64,000 nucleotides of DNA from Bilabrum cf. latius (Eukaryota; Bigyra: Bicosoecida; Bigyra; Bicosoecida), in the NCBI GenBank assembly GCA_965178125.1, contig OZ237749.1:930001-994000 (forward strand). The letters are read 5' to 3'. The notes beneath the pieces are model-generated. The model had not been told where the DNA came from. It ran no database searches and was given only the letters and a program-made list of their open reading frames with translations. Of this stretch, positions 12,157-23,124 are shown one piece after another; positions within the stretch are counted from its first letter, which is position 1, and every line of letters begins with the position of its first letter. A program made the translations under genes and the position numbers.

Positions 12157-14592
12157 ATGCAGGTTCAATATTCGGCCGTTTCACCTCCAAAGCTTGCCGC
12201 AGCAGTATCGTATGGGCTGGGAGTGAAGGTTGATTTTAAGAAGGCGAAAGGATCCGCAGCTACGGCCGCACCTGTTCTGGCAACCAGCGACGGGTAAGAA
12301 AAGTAGTCAGGCCATCCCTAGCGTTGCAGCACACAACACAGGGCATCGCGCGTTAGTTTACGTTTTGTTCTTTCAGTCAATTGCAGGTCATTCGTAGCTG
12401 GCGATGCTGCTATCGCGAAGGCGATCTGCCGCAGGGCCGGCGATGTTGGCCAGGCCTTCCTTGGGCAAGCCGGTACTCCCTCAGCCGCTGACGGTGTTGA
12501 CTAGTGGCTCGTCCTCGCTGATGTTGTTCCATCCCTCTCTAGCGCGGTCGAGACGGTTGCTGCCCTCGAAGCGACCCTTAGCAAGCGCACTTACCTTGCA
12601 GGCTACAGCCTGACGCTTGCCGATGCCGCCATGGCGCAGGCTCTGCGATCCAGGAGCGATGCCTCTCTGCCCGAGGCGACTGCGCGGTGGGCTAGCATGT
12701 GCGACGACCGATTCTCGCTCGCAAAGGTGGACCAGAACTTCCCCGCTGGCGGCGAGGCGGCGGCTGCAGCTGCCGGCAAGTCTAAGGGCAAAGGCAAGGG
12801 CAAGGGCGCGGCCTCTGGAGCGGGCGCTGGGCAAGCAGGAAAGGGCAAGGGCAAGGGTGGCGGGGGTGCGGCTGCCGCAGCAGGCGGCAAGGGCAAGGGC
12901 AAGGGGGGCGGCAAGTCCATCTCGGGGTTGACGGGCGCGGAGGAGGGCAAGGTGTGCACGCGATTTCCCCCGGAGCCCAGCGGGTACTTGCACATCGGCC
13001 ATTTGAAGGCTCTGTTGCTGAACGAGCACTTTGCACGGTCGTACGGTGGCAAGCTCCTGATCCGGTTCGACGACACCAACCCGTCCAAGGAGCGCGGCGA
13101 GTTCGCAGAGGCGATCCTCGAGGACATCGGGCGGCTGGACATCCGGCCCGATGCGGTCTCTCACACCTCGGACCACTTCGCGCTCATCGAGGAGTGCGCC
13201 CGCGGCATGATCCGGGAGGGCAAGGCCTACATGGACGACGCCCCGCAGGACGTCATGAAGATCGAGAGGAGGAACGGGATCGAGTCGGTCCACAGGCAGG
13301 CAAGTCCCGAGGAGAACATGGAGAAGTTCGACCTCATGCTCTCGGGGGGCGGGCCCCAGTGGTGCCTCCGCGCCAAGATGGACATGCGGGACCCCAACAA
13401 GGCATGCAGGGACCCGGTGCTCTACCGCGCCAACGACGAGCCGCACATCCGGTTCGGCAGCAAGTACAAGGCGTACCCCACGTACGACTTTGCGTGCCCC
13501 ATCGTCGATTCTCACGAGGGCGTGACCCACGCGCTGCGTACCACCGAGTACAGGGACCGGGACAAGCAGTACCACTGGATGATCAAGGCGCTGGGCATGC
13601 GGCACGTGCACATTTAGGAGTTCTCCCGACTTAACTTCCAGTTCACGCTCATGAGCAAGCGCAAGCTGACGCAGTTCGTGGCCCAGAAGCAGGTGGAGGG
13701 CTGGAGCGACCCCCGCTTCCCCACGGTGCGCGGTATGCTACGGCGCGGGGTGCAGGTCAAGGCGCTCAAGGACTTTATGGTCATGCAGGGAGGCAGCCGA
13801 AGGGACGTGGACATGGAGTGGGACGTGTTCTGGAACGCGAACAAGAAGGTGGTGGACCCTCAGGCGCACCGCTTCTTCGCCATCGTGGCGGAGGGTGCCG
13901 TGCCCGTGCGGCTGTCCAACGGGCCGGAGGGCGTCGAGGTGGGGCGCGTGCAGTTGCATCCCAAGCACCCCGAGTACGGGCACAAGGCCATGCCGCGCAC
14001 CAAGACGGTGCTCATCGAGGCCGAGGACGCAGCGACCGTCCAGGAGGGGGAGGAGATCACGCTGCAGCGGTGGAGCAACGCCATCATCCGGAAGAAGAAC
14101 CTGAGGGCAGACGGGTCGATCGAGAGCATCGACGCCGAGCTCAACCGCGGGGGCGACTTCACCGCCACCAAGAACAGGATCTGCTGGGTGGCCTCTGGGC
14201 CGGGCGCGCAGCCCACGCCTATCGAGGCCGTGGAGTACGACTTTTTGATCACCAAGAGCAAGCTGGAGGAAGGAGACAACGTGGACGACTTCCTGAACCC
14301 CGTGACCATGGCCGTGACTCCCATGCTGGGTGAGGCCGCGCTGGCGGGAGCAAAGGAGGACCAGGTGCTGCAGCTGGAGCGGAGGGCCTACTACAGGGTG
14401 GACAGGCCGCTGGTGGACGAGCGAAGGCCGCTGCGGCTGGTGCTGGTGCCAGACGGGAAGACCAAGAAGACCTCTGCTCTCAGCTCGGCGATCACGAGGA
14501 GAGATGTTGCAAAGCAGAGGGACGCGCAGGCGGCAAAGGGGGGCGCCGGGGACCGGGCGCCCAAGAAGGGTAAGAAGGGCGCGGGCAAGTGA
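12157..14592 (+). CDS. EARS: cytosolic glutamyl-tRNA synthetase
   Basis: Charges tRNA-Glu with glutamate in the cytosol. Exons 12157-12293 and 12387-14592 (GTAAGA...TTGCAG) give 780 aa ending in TGA. The N-terminus is a GST-like appendage ending in RTYLAGYSLTLADAAMAQAL. A Lys/Gly/Ala linker follows, then the class I catalytic core: FPPEPSGYLHIGHLKAL (HIGH, about 246), RFDDTNPSKE, and SKRKL (KMSK, about 467). The C-terminal anticodon-binding beta-barrel follows. DDTNP and the PTYDFACPIVD block assign it to eukaryotic GluRS rather than GlnRS. TAG codons sit at 12502, in VDXWL of the GST fold where Q, S or H is usual, and at 13615, in HIXEFSRLN where other GluRSs carry W or Y. Both are inside conserved domains, so TAG must be sense. 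The identity is secure. Confidence 0.95.
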
Positions 14593-14856
14593 TATGTGAT
14601 TGGAGCGATGCACGGATCAACCAACAAGCAAGTCGATCCAAGAGTCAACAACGCGATAGAACACCCAAATTCAAGATGCCGCCTCCCACCCGCATGGCAG
14701 TCCACCCGAGCGCTGACAGCGGATCCCAAGAGATGCAATCTGCGTATGAAGCCTGGCGTGCGATCTTCTTGAGATAGCAACCCTATTGCGGCTTCCGACC
14801 TAACGCATCATCTCGACCCAGCTGCCACCCGCTAGCCACCTGCCCGTCGTTGTGCT

Positions 14857-16029
14857 TCAGTCCTGCTTGGGCCTGGTCTTGCCTCGGGACCCAGCGCGTC
14901 CCTTAGTAGCAGAAGCCCGCCTGTGCCTAGCCTCCTCCTCATCGCTGCCCTCATCTTCCTCGTCTGTGCCCGCCCCGGACCGCTCAGCGTACACCATGGC
15001 CAGCGCGCTCTTCTTCCCCTTGTCCAACTCGACCTTGACCCCCTTCTCGTTTGCCCCAGCGCCCTTGCCCTCCTCCTCCTGGGAGTACGGCTCCTCGAAC
15101 CTGACCTCGAAGCCCTTATTCTCGAGCAGCTCCACCACGGCCTCTCTGTTCCCCGGCTCCGTCTCCACCACCACCGCCCGCACCCTGCCCCAGTGCTCGG
15201 GGCGCACCCCCCGGAGTACCGCCATCTCGGCCCCCTCCACGTCCACCTTCAGCAGGTCGATGCTGTCCAGGCCAAGGCGGTCCACATGCTCGCTCAATGT
15301 CCGGATCGTGCACTGCACCGGCTCCGTCTGCGTGGCGATCTGCATGAAGGGCCAGAGGAGGGCCCAGATGAGGGGCCACAGGAGCGGCCGTACACAGGTG
15401 TGGGCGTCCTTGAGCACGCCTTTGACGAAGCCGTCCAAAGTCGCGTTTGGCCTGGACTCCAAGAGATCCTCGGATGACGTGGACCAGACGCTCATCCTGG
15501 GGTGCGACAAAAAGGTCGGGGCGGCCGCCTCGTCCCCGAGGCCCTCGTTGATCACCAGGCCGCCGGCGGGGCATTTGCTCTTGCCGCTCGAATCGGCACG
15601 GAACGACGCAGTGGCTGCATCAATTTTCTTTGTAGCCGGATAGTTCCGCTGAATGTTGCTCGCAAGGCGCTTGAATGTCGAAGGGATGGGCTCGAACGCG
15701 AGCACCCGACCCTCGGTGCCAGCCAGCCTTGCTGCCCACAGGCTGAACATTCCAATGTTCGCGCCTGCATCGACTACTGTCGATCCAGCTTTGATATGCT
15801 TTGCCACTTTGGAGTAACACGACTCCTTGAATATCTCGTGGTAAAGCAGGCTAGTTTCGCCGTTCGAGATTTGATCAACTTCAATGCCATTCGGAAGCTC
15901 TACAACCGCTGGTTCCCATGGTCCGGTAGCTGTCAGCAAGAGCAGCGCACAATAAAGTACACCTATGAGCAGCCCCAGCGTGCATGCCGCCAGAAATGCG
16001 ACCTCCTGGCCGAGCTACCACCCGGTCAT
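14857..16029 (-). CDS. FkbM-family methyltransferase, type II membrane anchor
   Basis: 390 aa, single exon, ending in TGA. The start is the ATG at 16029; codon 5 is TAG (16015). Residues 10-38 form a hydrophobic signal anchor, followed by a SAM-binding motif VVDAGANIGMFSLWAARL near residue 86, an EPIP loop, and the FkbM-typical LLKVDVEGAEMAVLRG block near 250. The fold methylates small molecules or sugars; the substrate here is unknown. A membrane anchor with the catalytic domain on the far side fits a Golgi or ER enzyme (inference). The C-terminus is acidic then basic. About 100 residues between the SAM motif and the VDVEGAE block form an insertion with Trp-rich hydrophobic stretches. Confidence 0.85.
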
Positions 16030-16363
16030 CGTCGGTAGAGAACTCACGGATGGAGGCAGCACCTCGTAGGCTCCAAATCCTGCGGCGCCAATACCTATGA
16101 CTGCTAAACACGAATATATTATTTCTAGTGGAGTCATTCTGGAACTGTCCGACCGCTATGAGTGCAAATTGGGCAGCTGAATTATTCCAACTCGGAGCTT
16201 CAACATCCACATCGGTCGAAAGCTTCATTCGGCCTTCTAGCCGGGATCTGTTTTGTGATAGAGCATTCATACATCTGTACTGTCTAGCGGGGAAAAGCAG
16301 GTACGTATCCATTGATGGCTTAGGAGGCAAGGCGACCGAATCGACTGTGAGTGAACCTGCGGC
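16030..16363. other. intergenic region upstream of two divergent genes
   Basis: 334 bp between the FkbM gene start (-) and the small Lys/Gly-rich gene (+). It holds a plus-strand open stretch (about 16153-16300) that ends at a GTACGT, but I could not join it in phase to the downstream gene, so I leave it uncalled. It probably holds promoters and 5' leaders. Confidence 0.4.
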
Positions 16364-16813
16364 ATGTCAGGAGCTGGTAGTGGGAAGCCGGCGGCAAAGA
16401 CTGCATCGAAAAAGAAAAAACAGAAGGATGGGTAGAAAAAGAATGCGAAGCCGGCCCAGAAGCCTGGTGGTGGTCAAGCGCAAGGCAAGAGCCGCGGCAA
16501 AGGCAAGAACACAGGCGGAGGCAAAGGCCAAGGCCAGGCCAAGAACAAAGGCAAATCCAAAGGCAACACTGGTGGTAGAAACAAGAGTAATAGCAAAAAG
16601 CAAAGAGCCCGTAGCGGAGCAGAGAAGGCGTCGGGAGGCAACGGATAGACGGGTGGGTTTGGTGGTGCCGCAGCGTCTGTGAGCAGCAAAGGTGCTGGCG
16701 CTCCCGGTAGTGCTGCTGCGCATGGAGCTGGACTATCCTACATTGCGGAATAGCTCGATTTGCCGCACGTTGATATGGTCGACGCGCTTGCGGTGCTAGA
16801 TACCTTGTATTGA
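16364..16813 (+). CDS. small Lys/Gly/Gln-rich basic protein
   Basis: A 149-aa protein ending in TGA that is invisible under the standard code because TAG codons fall at 16433, 16646 and 16751. The first 95 residues are built from repeated G-K-G, K-x-K-G and K-N-K-G units (for example KGKNTGGGKGQGQAKNKGK), strongly basic and disordered, like nucleic-acid-binding tails. The C-terminal 22 residues are acidic-hydrophobic (DLPHVDMVDALAVLDTLY) and could form a short helix or peptide ligand. No family is recognised. It may be a 3' exon of a longer gene, but the ATG at 16364 is usable. Support is moderate: the frame is open to TGA once TAG is sense, and the composition is clearly non-random. Confidence 0.55.
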
Positions 16814-16937
16814 TCGCTGGTGAACCTACAGCTTTCACTCGAGCCGCCTGCCAATGATTTTTATGCAAACAATGTGTAGAGTGCCATGCAACACGCGCAT
16901 ATAGTGCAATGGATAGCCTGCACCCTGAACCCAATCG

Positions 16938-19077
16938 TCACGCTTGCGGAACGATGGAGCCATAGGTATCGCTGCCCATCCGGTCGGCCCTACCCTCCTG
17001 CAGCCTGAGGGCCTGCTCGGGGCTGGCCCCAGCCTCGGCCCCCGAGCCATGCCCCGACCCGCCCCCGGCCCCCACACTGTTCCCCAGCAGCGCCCGCCTG
17101 CCACCTTCCTCCGCAACCCCCTTGCCCCCCTCACCCGCACCCGCACCAGCGGCCTGGCTCTTGCTGTCGCCATGCCCAGCCCCATCCCCGTCCAGCGGCT
17201 TCCCCGCAGTCTCCTTGCCCATGAACAGACTGGCGATGGCCGCCACCACAGACATGCTCCCAAAGATGTACACCGCCAGCCGCACCTGCCCCTTGGCCAC
17301 CAGCCCCTGCCCCACGAAGGGCGCCACCATCCCGCCCACCCGACTCAGCGAGTTGGCGATTCCAAAGGCCCTCGCCCGGATCCTCGTGGGGAACAGTTCC
17401 GGCGTGATGATGAACAGAGCCGTGAAGGCGCTCAGGATGGCCGCCCTGCCTACAAAGATCACCACCGTCCTCATGATGCCCTCCTTCACGCCCAATAGCA
17501 AGAAGAACGACAGCGCGCCCACCAGCAAGCTGCTCGACTGCACCGCCTTGCGACCAATCACGTCGATCATGAAGGCGCAGAACATGAGCCCGGGCACCTC
17601 TGCACTGGACTCGATCGCGATGCTGGCGTAGTCCCCATCGTCCAGAGGCACGCTCCCGTCCGCAGGACAGCCCCCGTTCTCGTTGACAGCCACCTACGTG
17701 GCCAGCAGCACCAACCCGTAGTACGTGAATGCGTTGGTCACCCACACGAGCCACAGCACCAGGGTAAGCAGCACATAGGGGGGCGACAGCACCTCCATGA
17801 AAGCACCCAACAGGCTGCGGTCGCCTGCCACGGACTGCCAGCACCCACCCGCGCACGTGTCCTCGCCCCCCTCGGCCCCTGCCAACCCCAGCCCCTTCCT
17901 ACCGCCGTCCGTCTCGGCGCCCCTTCGCTCCAGGTCGTGCCTCTCCCCCCCGGTCAGCTCGAGCCCCACCCCACTCGCCCTCGCCTCGGGAGGACCCCCT
18001 TCCTCCACCTCTACGCCCCCCGCGGGCACATCGTCGCTGTGTTCTCCAGCACCGCTCGAAATGGCATGCGGGTCTACGCCCTCGGTGGCCTCCTGCATGG
18101 AAATGGGCCTGAGCCTTGCCTCCTGCAGGAGCTCCAGGGCCTTGTGGGAGCCGTTGGAGCGAGCAATGGACCGGAGCACTTGCTCGGCCTCCTCCTCCCT
18201 GCCCTTGGCAAGTAGCCATCGAGGCGACTCGTGGGCAAAGAAAAATCCAACGGCGAGGACGAAGAGCGGGATGGCACTGAAGCCGAGCAGCCAGCGCCAG
18301 CCCATGGACCGCAGCACCAGGTAGGCAAGAAGGCACTGAGTGAGCGTGCCGATGGCCCAGAACCCCTGGATGAGGCTGCCCCACATCCCGCGAGAGACAG
18401 TGGGTACGATTTCCAGGAACATCGACAGCATGACGGGGACCCCCCCGATGCCAAAACCCGTGAGTGCGCGCAGCAGCAGGAGCAGCCACACGTTGGGCGC
18501 CAGAGCAGAAGCTAGGCCGGATACTCCTACCAAAGCGCTGCTCAGAATAATGCATAGCCTTCTGCCGTACATGTCTGCCACTGCACCCCACGCGTTTGCG
18601 CCAAAAAACATACCAATGAACACCACCGTGGAGATGAGCGATTCTTGCTCGCTCGTGATAGCTATGCCATGGTCACACGACACAGCCGGACCCAAAAATG
18701 ACAATATCATAATTTCCATAGCATCAGCTGCGCGATATCGAGGCGTTTGAACGGGTGAGACGTTGCGAGGGCCTGCCGAGTGCGATACAGTGGCGTGAGG
18801 CAAATGAAGTTGGTCTTTTTTGACGCTTTCTGTCGTCTCACATGCATAACCAAGCCCACCCAGGCAAAGAAGTACTATCTGCGACATGCGTATGCCCAAA
18901 AACTAGCGTGATACATCCGAGATGACCCCGATCTGGGCAATACATTGCTATTCAAGTACTATTCAAGCAAACAGCTCGTAAGGGCCGCCTGAGAGTGCGA
19001 CTCACCTGGTACTGACCCCACCCAACTGTGTTTACCACCTCATCGATTCCTACTTGACGCCGCTCCATGCGCGCCAT
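16938..19077 (-). CDS. SVOP/SV2-like major facilitator transporter
   Basis: Three exons (19077-19006, 18878-18842, 18727-16938; introns GTGAGT...GTCGCAG and GTGAGA...GCGCAG) give 632 aa ending in TGA. Exon 1 encodes the family's cytosolic lead-in (VGIDEVVNTVGWGQYQ). Exons 2 and 3 make the first membrane helix across a splice (GLGYA-SDAMEIMILSFL). MFS signatures follow: DMYGRR between helices 2 and 3, GFGIGGVPV in helix 4, HESPRWLLAKGR after helix 6. A long cytosolic loop of about 150 residues separates the two six-helix halves. TAG at 17694 follows YYGLVLLAT, where SVOP has Glu. The best match is synaptic-vesicle-2-related and other organic-ion/sugar porters. The substrate cannot be read from the sequence. 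The C-terminal tail is Gly-rich. Confidence 0.9.
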
Positions 19078-19167
19078 TGCAGTGAGCGAGAAACGAACAC
19101 TCGCCCTTGGCCACACCAGCATTCGTCACAGTGCAGCAGCTCGCTGCTTGCCACTGGCAGCGGAGCA

Positions 19168-20799
19168 TCACTGCCTCCCAGGCTCCTTTCCTACCCCTTG
19201 ATCGGGTTCCTGACTTGTCTATTCCTTACCGTCTGTATTTCGTGCTGCGATTTGCTCCTACTGCTTGCTTTTGTCCGCAACGACTTCGGCCTGCCGAGCC
19301 GCTGCCTGCGCCCGCAGGGCCGCCAGCTGCTCCCTTTGTTCCTTGGAAAACATGTGCCCCAGGGCCGCGTAGTTCTCCACAGCTTCTTGCAGCAACGCTG
19401 CGTTCTTCAGCTTGACCCCCTTCTCCTCCGCCCGCTTGGCCACGAGCAGGAACACTTCGGCCGGGGGCGTGCGCGCGGGCAACCTCTGCGCCTCCTCGAT
19501 GATGGACGCCGCTGCAGCCTGGCTCTCGCCGTCCATCTCCAGCTCGATCTGCAGCGTCTGAGATCCACCCGGGGCGCCCAGCGGCCGCGAGTTCCATACA
19601 TACGTGTGGTCCTCCTCCACGCCCCCCTCCTCCTCCTCCGCGGTCCCGCCGGCAGCGGCACCACCATTCAGCCCCTGCCCCTGCCCTGGCACTGGCTCTG
19701 GCTCTGGCTGCATGGCCGCGCCCAAATCGCCCGCATCCACGGTGGCCCCCGCTTCCACCTCCACCATCCTCGCGCGCACCTGCTTGATCCGATCCTCGAG
19801 CTCGCCCTCGTACCCCAGCGAGGCCGCCCGCTCCAGCAGCTCAAGGGCGCGAGGCAGGTCAGCGGGCCCGCCCAGACCCGCCTCCAGCACGTACGACAGG
19901 CTCAGCAGGCTGGGCACGAAATCCAGGCGGGCGGCCTCTTCCAAGTAGCCCCTCGCGACGCCCTCGTTCTTGCCCACCCCCTCGCCCTGCAGGTAGCAGA
20001 CCCCCACGTTGTGCAGGGCCACGGGGCGGCCCGACCTGGCGGCCTTCTCTAGAAGGTGAAAGGAGCGCTCGGGGTCTTCGGGGACGCCCTCCCCGCGCTG
20101 CAAGCGACGGGCGAGGTGTACCTGTGCCACCGGGTCACCACGCTTCGCCGCAAGTCGGAGCCAGCGGAGGGCCTCCTCGTCGTTGGGCTCCACCCCTTGG
20201 CCGTAGGCGTAAATGTTGTGCACATTGTAGGCGGCCGGGGCCACGCCTTTGTCTGCCGCGCAAATGTACAAGTCTAGCGCCCGCTTTAGTTGTACCCTGC
20301 TAGCTGAATCTTTCGCGTCCTTGTGCCGATCGTACAGGATGTTCGCGAGACCAAACATTGAGTACCCGTGATCTGCTTTCCTAACGATAGTTTCGTACAC
20401 TTTTTCGGCTACTTTGGGAGCGGGACCTCCATACACTTCTTTGCAAATGCCCAAGCCCTTGTTGATGCAATGGGCAAGGTTGTAGTAGCTCTCTAGGTCT
20501 CCCTTTTTCGTTGCTAGCGTCCACATCACGGTGGCAGTACGAATATCCTACTTTGTGCCAGAGCCGTGAAATGCCCGCTCACCAAGAATGCGTAACTCTT
20601 TTGATGTTTTTGATTCAAGCAATTCCTATGGCGATGCAGCGTACTGCGAAGCGAATTCATCCTGGACAGCCTGTCGAGGCTTTATGCCTTCCAATTCTGC
20701 CTTTGCCTATCGAAGCACCTCCTTAGGATCTTGCCTGCGAAACACACTACCAATTGCAGATGATACGCGTCCAGCTGCACCCCTTAGACTCCTCCACAT
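19168..20799 (-). CDS. Sel1-repeat protein with mitochondrial-type presequence
   Basis: 543 aa, single exon, ending in TGA. The N-terminus (MWRSLRGAAGRVSSAIGSVF) is Arg/Ser-rich, amphipathic and free of acidic residues, as in mitochondrial targeting peptides (inference). Residues 70-300 are TPR-like Sel1 repeats with the usual G-x-G-x-x-x-D-x-x-x-A pattern (GSGTKXDIRTA, GQGVEPNDEEA, GEGVPEDPERS, GEGVGKNEGVA). The C-terminal half is acidic, then a helical Ala/Glu/Gln stretch. Such proteins are scaffolds for complexes; no partner is evident. TAG codons: 20707, 20626, 20548, 19258 and 19219. The one at 20548 is in a repeat position normally K, Q, E or R, which is useful evidence for Gln. Confidence 0.85.
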
Positions 20800-21029
20800 C
20801 TTGTCTGCAGAGTGGAGCGGCGCGATGGATGCCTGATGGCAGCTCCGAATCAGCGCAGTGGCGGAGCTGCACAGCGATGATACTGGTCACCGAACGCAAC
20901 GATGACGCCCCAGCGCAGCGACATCGCACGCAGGGCTCGCAGCGAAGCTTGTACCATGTTCTAGTGCCTCCAGGCTCGCCGTGCTCTTCTGCAATCCTTG
21001 CAGCTGATCAGCAGCTCTGCCTGCCGTCA

Positions 21030-21911
21030 TCACTGGCGACCCTGTGTGGATCCGTGCCTGGTGGCAGAGGGCTTCGTATGCGTGCGCGCGCCTTCATTGG
21101 TCGTTGCAACGCCCTTAACCCCGCCCTGCGACTCCCTCACTCCGTCGTTCATCCCGTGAGCACGGGGGCTCGGGGCCAGCATGGCGGCCACCAGCTTGCC
21201 CGTTCCCACCAGCACCAGCAGCAGAAACGCAGCACCTCCCGCCGCGTACGCGTAGCTTCGTCGGAGCGTATCGCTAGCGCTCTTGCCTGCGTACTCAACG
21301 ACCGTGTCCCGTTCCCCGATCGGAACCTCTACAGCAAGCTGGCCGTCGGGCTGCGCACCATCGGCCACCAGCACATCCAGAGACCACTGCGCACCCATGA
21401 GGTGAGCTATCTTGAGCTCCCCTGTATCGCCACCAACGTGCTCGAGCAGCTTGGCCGGTGGCTTTGACTTGCCGGCTAGCTGGACTTCGGTCAAAGGGTC
21501 GCCCCAAGCTCTCAAGCGGCAGCCTCTGTACCCTTTGCCGTCGACCGGGGCTTGCTAACTATCCTGCGTCACTTGCAGTTCAGCATTCGCCTTCTCAGAG
21601 GCAACTTCATATAATAGGGGCCCTAGCGTGTTGATAATGCTGTCTTGTAGCGGTGCGCGACTGACGGTCTAGATCTATCGCAGCACATCATCGCTACCAT
21701 GCTGCTTAATCTGCAGCTAGAAAACGTCAAACCCAAGCAAGTTAGCTGGACCACATGTAGCTTTGGAAACATTGGCAGATGCGTCCTTATCGTACTGCAG
21801 AGACACTCGAAGCTTTTGCAACTGCAAAATCACATCGCCGTGGTTGTTCAGCGTAGACACACGCCGCAAGCCAGTTCCAAAGCTCGTCGCCATACACCGA
21901 GAGGTCAGCAT
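21030..21911 (-). CDS. unknown protein with one C-terminal membrane helix
   Basis: About 293 aa ending in TGA. The frame is open well above the chosen ATG, so the start is uncertain (21911 or 21893; a further ATG exists at 21941, and a 5' exon is possible). TAG codons at 21717, 21675, 21669 and 21555. The body is soluble-looking, with a beta-rich stretch (about 140-220). It is followed by one clear hydrophobic helix near 240 (YAAGGAAFLLLVLVGTGKLV) and a short tail. No domain is recognised. It could be a tail-anchored or type I membrane protein. The TAG-free final 160 residues and uninterrupted frame support it as real. Confidence 0.6.
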
Positions 21912-22155
21912 ATTTGTTTTACGTATTGCACGGACTAGCATATGCGTATTAAGCTTTTGTATGCAATTTTGAGGTTGGATCCAAAAAACAGAACCGGATT
22001 CCGGATTGGATCAGCTGCTTGAGTGCAATTGTGCAAATCTGGTCGGCGCCGCGCCCAGTGAATGGCATCATCGTTCATCATGCCCGCCACTTTGTCTCCC
22101 TCACGCGACATGTCCACCCTGTGCGCCTGCTTTGCTCCTGGACCGCATTCGACAC

Positions 22156-22989
22156 TCAGAATCCAGGCGCAGAGGCACAGGCAGCCGCGACTTGCTCCGT
22201 GGAGAGGGCAGACCCGTACACTGCCAGGCCCCCGAGCAGCCCGTTGAACCGGTTGTGGACAAGGGCAGGGCCGCCGGATGTCTCGTTGACGAAGTTAGCT
22301 CCCACGCCAAAGTTGGCCCCCTGCGCTTCCGTGGGAGGCCTGTAGATGCCTTTGGGGTAGGGGAAGGGGTTGTTCTGGGGCTCCTCGTACAGCTGCCCGT
22401 TCAGGTACGCCCGGATGGCCAGCCCGTCGTAGGTCATGCCCACGCATTGCCACTTATCGTGCGGGACGGGCTAGCCGGAGCACGCCCTCGTCACGCAGTA
22501 CTTGTGCCCCGGAGTCGGCCCCCCCACTGCTGAGATGTGGCCGACGACCGCGTCCCTCGGCTCGCACACACCGAGGTTCAGGAACAGAGCGTACTGCCGC
22601 GCCTTCATGTACTCGTTCCACACCCCACCGATGAACGCTCCCGCACTCCAAGCCGGAGTCGTCTCCCATTTGATCCAGGCGAGCATCGAAACAGTCGCGT
22701 TTGGACCGTAGATATGCGTCAATTCTGGCGCACTTTCTCTCGGAATTCTGAGCAGTTGCCCCTGCCGAATGAATGCAGAATACTATCCCCATACTCCATT
22801 GCTGCTTCTTTGCACGGGATCGCTGCTGTTGTAGTCATGCAGCGGAAAATTTCCGACCTGAGATTGCCTCGGCTACCCCGTCGCTTCCTGGAAGTCCCAG
22901 AAAGCGATTGGCTGTGGACCGACTGGAACTTTTGCAAAGGTCTATTGAATGGCAAGAAAAGCTGCAAACGCCGTCATTGGTTTCCTCAT
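22156..22989 (-). CDS. secreted LamG/concanavalin-like lectin-fold protein
   Basis: 277 aa, single exon, ending in TGA. It starts with a signal peptide (MRKPMTAFAAFLAI), then a jelly-roll domain of the Laminin_G_3 type. It opens PIAFWDFQEATGX; the middle block is ATVSMLAWIKW; then PTPGHKYCVTRA; then VGMTYDGLAIRAYLNG; then NRFNGLLGGLAVYGSALS. The family binds carbohydrate or modifies glycan-related surfaces. TAG codons: 22942, 22873, 22783 and 22471. The 22873 codon is in ATG-X-PR where I recall homologues carrying Q or E. It lies directly downstream, on the same strand, of the heparinase-like gene, which supports a shared role in polysaccharide use. Confidence 0.8.
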
Positions 22990-23124
22990 GCTGCAAAAAA
23001 AAGTTACGCAAGCCTCACAGATCCAAGCAAAAGCAACCGACGAGCAGCCAGCGATGACGCGTATCGATCATCGTACGGTTGCCCGCGGCGGCGAGCGATT
23101 CGACCCGAAACCGATCCAAGCTCA

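Noticed and set aside
7300-12931. long open frames antisense to real genes (for example 8160-9599 +, 10009-11778 +, 11330-12190 -)
   Set aside because: They are by-products of high GC content and low-complexity coding on the other strand, with no domain content, though part of 11330-12190 contains exon 1 of the kinase.
21935-22117. a small ORF or first exon ahead of the gene at 21911-21030
   Set aside because: A GTGAGG occurs near 22110, but I found no in-phase acceptor, and composition gives no support.
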